Of a stretch of 64,000 nt of DNA, positions 34,664 through 41,686 are shown piece by piece. The notes below the pieces were generated by a model. The model did no database searches. It worked only from the letters and a program-made list of their open reading frames with translations, and had not been told where the DNA came from. Source of the stretch: Nitrospira sp. ND1 (GTDB taxonomy: Bacteria; Nitrospirota; Nitrospiria; Nitrospirales; Nitrospiraceae); NCBI RefSeq assembly GCF_900170025.1, contig NZ_FWEX01000006.1:962795-1026794 (forward strand), given 5' to 3'. A program made the position numbers and the translations under genes. Within the stretch, counting starts at the first letter, position 1. Each line of letters begins with the position of its first letter.

Positions 34664-35470
34664 TCACTTCATCTTGATGGGCTTCGGAGTATTGACCGAA
34701 GCATTCTTGTAACTGGCCAACCAACCCGCCAGCGCCTGCACATCCTTGGGCTCCATCAGGTCCTTGTACTTGTCGGGCATCTTCCCTTTTTCGTACTCCT
34801 TCTCGAAGCCTTCGGCCTTATAGCTCTTCGGGTCGAGAATCTTTATCGCGATTTCCTCAGCCGACAGGAGGTTGCCAATGTTGTCCAATTCCGGGCCACG
34901 CTTCTTACCGCCTTCGCCGTTCAGCTTGTGACAGTTGTAGCACTCCTGAAGTTGCCATTGCTCCTCACCGAGCTTGGCGATATCACCACCCGCAGCGGCT
35001 GTCGTCGCCGTCGGTGCAGCCTCTCCACCGGCCTTTTGATCCGCCGGAGCCTGCGCAGCACCCAACGCCTGCAAACGCGCCGTCAGTTCTTTGGCCTTTT
35101 CATCGAGCGCCTTGGCGCGCTGCAACAGAACCTCGACTTTGCCGGCCTCGTAATGTTCTCGCTTCGGCTTCAAGATCTTGTCGATCTTGCCTTTTTCGTC
35201 TTCCGGATCAAACTGCGGCCATACAGCGCCACCTGCAATATAGGCGACCGATAGAATGGCGTAGAATACGACGAGGGCTCCCGCAGCTTTTCCCCCGCTG
35301 ATCGGCTTGAGCGGAGGGAGGTCGAGAATAATAAAGACGACGGCGCCGAGCATGGCATAGCCAAAAAACAGCACCTGGAACACAAACGGAAATCCCAGTG
35401 CGTTGGTGGCTCCGAACAGAATTCCGCCGATCACGATTCCAACTAGCGACTTCTTAATCACGTTTCCCAT
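34664..35470 (-). CDS. membrane-anchored cytochrome c with coiled coil
   Basis: 268 residues. Three helices at the N-terminus (GIVIGGILFGATNALGFPFV, LFFGYAMLGAVVFIILDL, GALVVFYAILSVAYIAGG), a charged coiled-coil region of about 60 residues (VLLQRAKALDEKAKELTARL), an Ala-rich linker, then a haem c domain with CxxCH in LQECYNCHKLNGEGG and Met in KGKMPDKYKDLM. Its position before the Rieske gene suggests the role of cytochrome c1, but the fold is anchored by the other end. Confidence 0.87.
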   Translation of the reverse strand: MGNVIKKSLVGIVIGGILFGATNALGFPFVFQVLFFGYAMLGAVVFIILDLPPLKPISGGKAAGALVVFYAILSVAYIAGGAVWPQFDPEDEKGKIDKILKPKREHYEAGKVEVLLQRAKALDEKAKELTARLQALGAAQAPADQKAGGEAAPTATTAAAGGDIAKLGEEQWQLQECYNCHKLNGEGGKKRGPELDNIGNLLSAEEIAIKILDPKSYKAEGFEKEYEKGKMPDKYKDLMEPKDVQALAGWLASYKNASVNTPKPIKMK

Positions 35471-35509
35471 GAGTACCCTCGTTTATCGCCCTTCGAGTAT
35501 TGTGAGCGC

Positions 35510-37213
35510 TTACTTAGCACCGGCCGGCACAGGGCTCCCCTCGTGCGCATGGCCCTTCGAATCCGAGGGGCGCAATGTCACGATGATGGCAAAGCTGACC
35601 ACGGCAAAAAAGGTCACGGTAATGCCTGTAATCCACCAGGCCGAGTAAGACAGCGTTGGCGTGAAGGACTCGGCGGTAAAATCAGGCAGCAGGTTGTAGG
35701 CGTGAAAATACTTCCGCAACAACGATCGTACGGCACCCATCAGCCCCATGGTCCAAATGGCGCTGAAGGCCAGGAAGACCAAAACGAACTGTGAGGCGAA
35801 ATCGATCTTACCCCACACAATGGTCCCCTGCGAAACCGCACGGTTGTAGATGACATAGTTCACCACCGTCACGAAGATCAAGGTGAACGCGGCGGAGTTT
35901 TTCGCCGGCATCAGTGCAAGGAAATTCCAGTCGGATGGCAATTCCAACTCCGCAACCAACTTGGCCCCAGTGGGCACAAAACCGTGCGGCGTCATCCAGA
36001 TCGCATTTCCCACGACTACCATCAAGAAGCCGACCTTGATGACCGTGCTGGACGATACTGTCAGAGGTATAAATCGCCCCAGAATAACGGGCGCCAACAG
36101 GAGCGGCACGAGGAACGCCAGCGATGTCGCATCAGGCACTGGATAGTCGGTCAGGACCTTGGTCATGACGATCGGCAGCAACACCATCACGATCGGCGCG
36201 ATCACGGTCATACGGACCCGCTCCACCCCCTCGATCCGCTTCATGCTCAACCAGATATAGTAATTGCTGGCCAAGAAAATCAGGCCCACCATGGCGCCCT
36301 GCATTTCGAAGAACATCGAGAGCTGGTCGGCCATCATGTACGGACAAATTGAGGCGTCGTAGTCGCAGAGCTCATAGGACAGCAAATAACCCATAAACGG
36401 CAAGAACAAGAGCGCGCCGACACCGATCATGTTGCCGACAAACCCCATCCAATCGTAGTAGGCCCGCTCTTCTTCCTTCTTCGAGCCCATGAACATGTAG
36501 GCGGCAATCAGGCCGGCGATGAATCCGCCGAACGTCACGTTACCGACAAGCCTATGGAGATTAAGCGGCATCCAACTATAGTTGAACACCTTATCCCACA
36601 GGGAAGCGGTCGCCAGGAATTCCGCCGGCGAGACGCCCTCGGCCCTCACAGGGGTATTCATGAAGGAGGTCGGACCGTCGATCACGAACAGCGTGATCGA
36701 ACCGATGAGATTCAACAGCACGCCCAGTGCGATATGGCGCGCCTTCTTCTCACCCTTCCACGCATCCCACGTATAAAAATACATGTAGAGGATGATGGTC
36801 TCGCCGATAAACAACAGCGGATACACCACCGCAAATATCAGGAAGAAGTGATTGATGAGCCAGGTCGTGAACTGTGGATAGGTTGCGAGCAACACGAAGA
36901 TAAAGAGACCGCCCGTTAATGCCGTCATGCTGTAGAGAATGACCGTGACCTTGGTGACCTCTTTCGCCAGCCGGTCATAGCGTGGATCCTGCTTGCGATA
37001 CCCCAACCATTCCGAGATGACGACGAAAATCGGGGCCCCCAGAATGAATCCCGCAAAGAGAATGTGGAGCTGAGCGACGATCCATACCGCCGTGCGATTC
37101 CCGGTATAAGGGAACTCCACGGGGGGCGCACTGGGAGCCTGGGCGTATGCCACACCTCCCAATATCGCCACTAGCGCGAACATAACCAACAAACAGCGCT
37201 GCCAGATTTTCAT
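35510..37213 (-). CDS. CydA-like cytochrome bd oxidase subunit I homologue, copy 1
   Basis: 567 residues with a signal peptide ending in GVAYAQAP and about 13 helices. It is a paralogue of the gene at 29654: VWIVAQLHILFAGFILGAPI and LNLHRLVGNVTFGGFIAGLI carry the conserved His residues, and the loop IWMTPHGFVPTG stands where classic CydA has GRQPW. YYDWMGFVGNMIGVGALLFL is almost the same in both copies. No CydB partner is present. A double Cys (LCDYDASICP) in one loop is found only in this copy. Possible roles are quinol oxidation, oxygen reduction, or a structural haem b subunit. Confidence 0.8.
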   Translation of the reverse strand: MKIWQRCLLVMFALVAILGGVAYAQAPSAPPVEFPYTGNRTAVWIVAQLHILFAGFILGAPIFVVISEWLGYRKQDPRYDRLAKEVTKVTVILYSMTALTGGLFIFVLLATYPQFTTWLINHFFLIFAVVYPLLFIGETIILYMYFYTWDAWKGEKKARHIALGVLLNLIGSITLFVIDGPTSFMNTPVRAEGVSPAEFLATASLWDKVFNYSWMPLNLHRLVGNVTFGGFIAGLIAAYMFMGSKKEEERAYYDWMGFVGNMIGVGALLFLPFMGYLLSYELCDYDASICPYMMADQLSMFFEMQGAMVGLIFLASNYYIWLSMKRIEGVERVRMTVIAPIVMVLLPIVMTKVLTDYPVPDATSLAFLVPLLLAPVILGRFIPLTVSSSTVIKVGFLMVVVGNAIWMTPHGFVPTGAKLVAELELPSDWNFLALMPAKNSAAFTLIFVTVVNYVIYNRAVSQGTIVWGKIDFASQFVLVFLAFSAIWTMGLMGAVRSLLRKYFHAYNLLPDFTAESFTPTLSYSAWWITGITVTFFAVVSFAIIVTLRPSDSKGHAHEGSPVPAGAK

Positions 37214-37278
37214 GATGTCTCGCCGCTCCTCCTCATTCCAACCGATTGACCCATGACTCGAACCGAACCCGGCGTGAG

Positions 37279-37782
37279 TTACTTCACCTGATCAGCAGGT
37301 ACCCAATCCTTCTTGTTGGCATCCCAGCCCTTACCCGCCAAACCGAAGGAACGTTCAAACGCCAAAATCTTCCAACGATCCTCTTCGGACAACTTGCTCT
37401 TCCAGGGCTTCATCTTGGTGTTGGGAACGCCCTCAGAAATACGCCAGAACCAAACCGAGTCAGAATACAACTTCATGCGATCGCCATTGCGGAAGTCCCG
37501 GGCGCCCGCCTTGACCGGCTTGCCGTCCTTACCATGGCAACTGGCGCAATTGACGTCGGGGTTCTTGCCGCCGATGTACAACTCCTTACCTTCTTCGATA
37601 ATTTTCGGATCCGTCCACCAACCGGCAGGCATATGCTTGTCGGCATACTCCGCGGGAGCGGGTGGCGGCGGAACTACGGGGCCTTCGCCTCCCCCTTCAC
37701 CACCGCCGCAGGCGGCGACGCCAAAACCGAACCCAAGAATGCCGACCATCAGAGCCAATCTCTTCATGCCTGCTTGTTTCAT
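37279..37782 (-). CDS. cytochrome c lipoprotein, first gene of the respiratory operon
   Basis: 167 residues from the ATG at 37782, with AGGAGCGG upstream; longer frames read through the terminator of the previous gene. A lipobox (GFGVAAC) is followed by a Gly/Pro linker and a haem c domain with CxxCH in VNCASCHGKDGKPVKAG and Met in TKMKPWKSKLSEEDR. It is 65 bp ahead of the first CydA-like gene. Likely a membrane-tethered electron carrier. Confidence 0.85.
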   Translation of the reverse strand: MKQAGMKRLALMVGILGFGFGVAACGGGEGGGEGPVVPPPPAPAEYADKHMPAGWWTDPKIIEEGKELYIGGKNPDVNCASCHGKDGKPVKAGARDFRNGDRMKLYSDSVWFWRISEGVPNTKMKPWKSKLSEEDRWKILAFERSFGLAGKGWDANKKDWVPADQVK

Positions 37783-37850
37783 AAAAAAGTTCCCGCTCCT
37801 TTCTTCATGCCGGCGCCCTCTCAAGCACCAACACCTATTACCATCGACAG

Positions 37851-37901
37851 AAAAAAAAGACGCTTCCCTGCGGCGCAACGAGCAGCCACAGCAAAAGCGT
37901 C
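37851..37901 (-). terminator. intrinsic terminator after the 37994 gene
   Basis: On the minus strand GACGCTT (37901-37895) and AAGCGTC (37865-37859) form a perfect 7-bp stem around a 29-base partly structured loop, followed at once by eight T. It would end transcripts from the gene at 37994 and separate them from the respiratory operon, which therefore needs a promoter between here and 37782. Confidence 0.7.
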
Positions 37902-37993
37902 AAGACTCACAATACAACGAGGTCACGTTTGGACTTCCCCGCCTACTTCTTGCTAATCGATCCGGCGAGGAACAATGCCCCACGGACCGTGCC

Positions 37994-38533
37994 CTATTTC
38001 TGCCGCTTCCCCTGTCCCTTCTTTCGCCGTTGCTCTTCTCGCATCCGCTTGCGGGAGATCTTTAGCCCAATCCATCCCACAATAGCAACAGCCGCGATCC
38101 CCAGCCCGTACAACAACCACTGCGGAGGACCAAGATCGCGCTCACACCCACTTCCGAAATCAACCCGAAGCTTACGTTCCGTCTCCAGATCGTTCGGGTC
38201 GAACTGGATTTTATAATTCTTTTGCTCCCCGCCGACTTCAACTAACAACGGGTCGCCCACATTATCATTGTGAAGATGCAGGGTGACTTTATAGTACCCG
38301 TCACCATCGGTCGTCACAGTCTGGCCGACCGTGATCCGCGTATCTTTTACCAGCACCTCAACATTGGCGCCGGGTCGACCGTCTTTGCCACACACAAAAC
38401 CTTCGACGGTAAATCGATGGTCGGCTGCGTGGCTCGCGAACAAGACCGACGGCACAAACAACGTCGAGATCAGGCCCCAAACGACAACGACGCGCCAGGC
38501 GGTTTTCCGACTAATTGCTCTCCGCCATCGCAT
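37994..38533 (-). CDS. periplasmic carboxypeptidase-regulatory-like domain protein with C-terminal anchor
   Basis: 179 residues from the ATG at 38533, chosen because a signal peptide follows (WRVVVVWGLISTLFVPSVLF). The mature part is a beta-sandwich with the pattern of carboxypeptidase regulatory or transthyretin-like domains: TVEGFVCGKDGRPGANVEVL, TTDGDGYYKVTLHLH. A membrane helix (WLLYGLGIAAVAIVGWIGLK) and a Lys/Arg-rich tail end the protein. Two Cys (FVCGKD and SGCERD) could pair. The frame is open to 38650, so a longer form cannot be excluded. Role unknown. Confidence 0.65.
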   Translation of the reverse strand: MRWRRAISRKTAWRVVVVWGLISTLFVPSVLFASHAADHRFTVEGFVCGKDGRPGANVEVLVKDTRITVGQTVTTDGDGYYKVTLHLHNDNVGDPLLVEVGGEQKNYKIQFDPNDLETERKLRVDFGSGCERDLGPPQWLLYGLGIAAVAIVGWIGLKISRKRMREEQRRKKGQGKRQK

Positions 38534-38815
38534 ACGTATGACCCGTGTCGGACTTGTTTTCGGCCTCACAAACATCCCGCCCACAGCCATGCTACGAGAG
38601 GCCTCATCGACACGGACACGACCCAAATTTGAGGCCGATTCTTCTAGCATAGCCCCCCCTCTTTGTCAACAAATGGATGGAGTTAAACGGAGGGAGCCAC
38701 GACGAAATGCGCGATGAAAATTGGGGACGCGTGAAGGGCAATTAAAGCCGCTGGCCAGAACGAGCCGGTACAAGAAAACGAACGACGGCCACTCGCGCGC
38801 CAGCAAGCTGACGGC

Positions 38816-39205
38816 TCACAGATGGCCGCGGGATTTGGCTTCCGCAGCGGCGCGATCAATATCCTTCCGTCGTTCCGATTCCTTTTTTGCGCTCCAGGCT
38901 TCCCAGGACTTGCCTGTGGCCGTGTCCTCACCGGTGAAGGCGATCGCGACCATCTCAGAAAACGGAATCGTCAGCGTTCCGCTGCTGGTCGCCGGAAAGA
39001 TTTCAATGGTGGGTTGCTCACCCGTCGCGGTGCGATTAAAGAGGTATCCCGTCACATGCCCCCCCGACTTCAATTCCACGGTGATATCTCCCCGGTAATC
39101 AAATGCCAGCTCGATCGCCTCTGCCAGTTCCGTGAGGGAGGCCGGCCGAAAGACCCGGCCTTCAAGACTGCCGGTCTCCGGCGCATGGTACTTCGCGTCG
39201 GTCAT
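38816..39205 (-). CDS. hypothetical protein downstream of hpnH
   Basis: 129 residues, acidic and soluble. A compact beta-rich core (LAFDYRGDITVELKSGGHVT, then GTLTIPFSEMVAIAFTGEDT) looks like a small Sm-like or DUF-type barrel and is followed by a helical Lys/Ala-rich tail. No family named with confidence. It lies 101 bp after hpnH in the same direction with a strong hairpin in the gap, so it may be its operon partner. Confidence 0.65.
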   Translation of the reverse strand: MTDAKYHAPETGSLEGRVFRPASLTELAEAIELAFDYRGDITVELKSGGHVTGYLFNRTATGEQPTIEIFPATSSGTLTIPFSEMVAIAFTGEDTATGKSWEAWSAKKESERRKDIDRAAAEAKSRGHL

Positions 39206-39235
39206 AAGTATCTCTTATCGTCTAGAGGGTGATGC

Positions 39236-39274
39236 GTGAAGCGTTCGGCCGGCTCAGCGACCGAACCGCTTCAC
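39236..39274 (-). other. large hairpin between hpnH and the downstream gene
   Basis: On the minus strand a 14-base arm and a 13-base arm (GTGAAGCGGTTCGG against CCGAACGCTTCAC) pair with one bulged base around a 12-base loop. No T run follows, so it is not a standard terminator. It may act in mRNA processing or stability, lowering expression of the second gene. Confidence 0.5.
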
Positions 39275-39306
39275 CGCTGCAGGAATCACGATATTCTTCG
39301 CCCCGG

Positions 39307-40323
39307 TTAGCGCGCATTCGGCAACAGGGTGATCTTCACGGTCTTGGCAAAGCCGGAGAACGACCCGAACGTATCCTCCACTGCCGAAGCCTCATATCCG
39401 CAATGCACCATGCAATCCGCGCACTTTTCGTTGCGCCCGGTGCCATAGGAATCCCAATCCGTCTGTTCCATCAACTCCCGGAAGCTCGACACATAGCCCT
39501 CCTGCAGCAAATAGCAGGGGCGCTGCCAGCCAAAGACGTTGTACGTGGGGTTCCCCCAGGGCGTGCATTGATACTCGCGCTTGCCCATGAGGAACTCCAG
39601 GAACAGCGGCGACTGGTTGAACTGCCAGCCGCGCTTCCGATTGCCCAAAATCTTGGAGAACAATTCCGTGGTACGACTGCGCTTGAGAAAATGCTGTTGA
39701 TCCGGGGCCTTCTGATAGCTATACCCGGGCGAGATCATCATACCCTCGACGCCGAGCCCCATCATTTCATCGAAAAACTTCCGGACCCGCTCGGGATTCG
39801 CATCGTCGAACAACGTCGTGTTGGTCGTGACGCGATGACCCCGCTTGAGCGCCGCCTTGATCGCCTTCACCGCCACATCGTAGACGCCGTCCCGGCAAAC
39901 TGCCAGGTCGTGCTCATCCCGCAGGCCGTCCATGTGCACGCTGAACGTCAGAAATTTCGACGGCGGATATTCGTCCAGTTTCCGTTCCATCAAAATGGCA
40001 TTCGTGCAGAGATACACATACTTCTGACGCTCCACGAGCCCCCGCACGATCTCAGGCATCTCGGGATGGATCAGCGGCTCACCGCCCGGAATACTGATGA
40101 TGGGCGCCGCGCATTCGTCGGCCGCAGCCCAACATTGCGCCGGGGTCAACCGCTTATCCAGGACATGATCCGGATATTGAATCTTGCCGCACCCCGCGCA
40201 CGCGAGGTTGCAACGAAACAGGGGCTCGAGCATGAGCACGAGCGGATACCGTTTGACCCCCCGGAGTTTCTGGGTCAACACGTACTTGGTCACTGTATAC
40301 ATCTGGGAGACTGGAACAGCCAT
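39307..40323 (-). CDS. hpnH: adenosyl-hopene transferase HpnH, radical SAM
   Basis: 338 residues. The radical SAM cluster motif CNLACAGC (Cys-x3-Cys-x2-Cys) is at about residue 39-46 in EPLFRCNLACAGCGKIQYP, and the N-terminus (VSQMYTVTKYVLTQKLRG) is characteristic of HpnH. A C-terminal Cys set (KCADCMVHCGYEAS) fits the SPASM-like tail of this family. HpnH joins a 5'-deoxyadenosyl radical to diploptene, the first step towards bacteriohopanepolyols that stiffen the outer membrane. No squalene-hopene cyclase gene is in the window. It has its own promoter at 40401-40430. Confidence 0.93.
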   Translation of the reverse strand: MAVPVSQMYTVTKYVLTQKLRGVKRYPLVLMLEPLFRCNLACAGCGKIQYPDHVLDKRLTPAQCWAAADECAAPIISIPGGEPLIHPEMPEIVRGLVERQKYVYLCTNAILMERKLDEYPPSKFLTFSVHMDGLRDEHDLAVCRDGVYDVAVKAIKAALKRGHRVTTNTTLFDDANPERVRKFFDEMMGLGVEGMMISPGYSYQKAPDQQHFLKRSRTTELFSKILGNRKRGWQFNQSPLFLEFLMGKREYQCTPWGNPTYNVFGWQRPCYLLQEGYVSSFRELMEQTDWDSYGTGRNEKCADCMVHCGYEASAVEDTFGSFSGFAKTVKITLLPNAR

Positions 40324-40400
40324 CCCTCTCTCCTATTCTGGTGAATGTGAATGTAACGTACGACTGAGACTGCCGGCCTTCTAGCAGACAAACCGCGCGG

Positions 40401-40430
40401 ATTCTACCATTGCGATTGAAAAATCGTCAA
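40401..40430 (-). promoter_or_regulatory. sigma70-type promoter for hpnH
   Basis: On the minus strand TTGACG (40430-40425) and TAGAAT (40406-40401) are 18 bp apart, each one base from consensus. It lies 78 bp ahead of the hpnH ATG and 12 bp after the Wzz-like gene's stop codon, so hpnH is independent of the polysaccharide locus. Confidence 0.65.
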
Positions 40431-40441
40431 TTTCGGCGGGA

Positions 40442-41668
40442 TCAACCGGGCAGACCGGCATTTCTTCTGGCGCGCGCCTCCAGCCCGTAGGCCAGGATGA
40501 TCGCGAGACACGCCCCCAACAGACCGGCTACGGCCGTATTGAAGACCACCCGCGGCTTGATCTGCTTGTCGGCGGGGATAGGCGGGTCCAGAACCTGAAC
40601 CGTGGGCGTATCACGAGCTTCGGTAATTTTCGCCTGCTCATATTGTGAGGTGAGCAACGCATAGAGCGTCTCCCGCACCTTCAACTCGCGGAACAATCGC
40701 CCGTATTGCAGGGCCAGATCCGGCACCGTCACCATGGCCGGATGGAGGCGGTCTCCCGGCGAGGCGCCTTTCGCCCCCTTCCCGAACTCCAGCAAGGCCA
40801 GCTGCTTCTTCAACTCCTCGATGCTGGAACGGACCCGTGAGAGATCGGGATTGTCCGGGGACAGGTAGGCACTCATCACCTGAAGTTGTACCTCATAGCC
40901 GGTGATCTGCCCCTGGATCATGGCCGCAGCCTCGATCATGGCCTTGGACTGCGCCTCGACGGCCACCGCTTTATTATTTCGCTGAAAGTCCCGTAAGGCC
41001 TCTTCGGTTTTCACCAGTCCCGTTTGCGTCTCCGCAAGACGCCGCTCGATGAACGCGCGATTATAACTGGCCTTGCTGACATTCAAGGTGCGGTTCAGGC
41101 GGTCCAGACTGCTCACGAAAAAGGCTGCGATATCGGCAGCCCGCTGGGGATCCGCATCTTCCACCGTCACCTTGATGACTTTTTCTTTCGAGACGCTGAC
41201 CCGAACGCGCTCTGCCAGTTCGACGCGGGTATCGTGCATCGTCCGCTCGTTGTACACCGCCATCAGGCCGAACTTGGCAATCGCCTCGTCCGCCATCACC
41301 CGCGACTTGAGGATTGCCACAAAGACGTCGGTAGGCGTCGTCGGCATGCTGGGCAGCCCCATCCCGAGATTCTGCGCCATCCCGCCGGCACCGGTGGTCG
41401 CCAACAGCGCCGCCAGACTCCCGCCTTCTTTCGAATCCAGCTGCGGCAGCAGGGTCGCGGTCGATTCATACGCTTTGGGAAGGAGGAGGGCACTGACGGC
41501 GAAGGCACCCAGCAACGAGGCCGCTATAATCGTCGCCACCAGCCCCCGACGCCGCGAGACCACCGACAAGAGATCCTGCGGCCCCATCCCGTCGCGGCTC
41601 GTCAGGTTCGCCCCGTGACCGCGCGGAGGAGTCATGACCACCTGAGGACTATCCAATACCCGACTCAT
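40442..41668 (-). CDS. Wzz/GumC-type polysaccharide co-polymerase
   Basis: 408 residues. Two membrane helices flank a long periplasmic coiled-coil region: GLVATIIAASLLGAFAVSAL near residue 40 and TAVAGLLGACLAIILAYGLE at the C-terminus. The Wzz domain follows the first helix (YESTATLLPQLDSKEGG), and a Pro-rich stretch before the second helix (VLDPPIPADKQIKPRVV) matches the family signature. There is no cytoplasmic tyrosine-kinase domain, so it is a chain-length regulator of the PCP-1 or short PCP-2 kind. It is last in the export part of the locus, 18 bp after the SLBB protein gene. Confidence 0.88.
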   Translation of the reverse strand: MSRVLDSPQVVMTPPRGHGANLTSRDGMGPQDLLSVVSRRRGLVATIIAASLLGAFAVSALLLPKAYESTATLLPQLDSKEGGSLAALLATTGAGGMAQNLGMGLPSMPTTPTDVFVAILKSRVMADEAIAKFGLMAVYNERTMHDTRVELAERVRVSVSKEKVIKVTVEDADPQRAADIAAFFVSSLDRLNRTLNVSKASYNRAFIERRLAETQTGLVKTEEALRDFQRNNKAVAVEAQSKAMIEAAAMIQGQITGYEVQLQVMSAYLSPDNPDLSRVRSSIEELKKQLALLEFGKGAKGASPGDRLHPAMVTVPDLALQYGRLFRELKVRETLYALLTSQYEQAKITEARDTPTVQVLDPPIPADKQIKPRVVFNTAVAGLLGACLAIILAYGLEARARRNAGLPG

Positions 41669-41686
41669 GATGTGCTCACGTCCCGC

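Noticed and set aside
26330-37782. nitrite oxidoreductase locus
   Set aside because: A gamma-like subunit is present but no molybdopterin or iron-sulfur subunit gene exists in the window.
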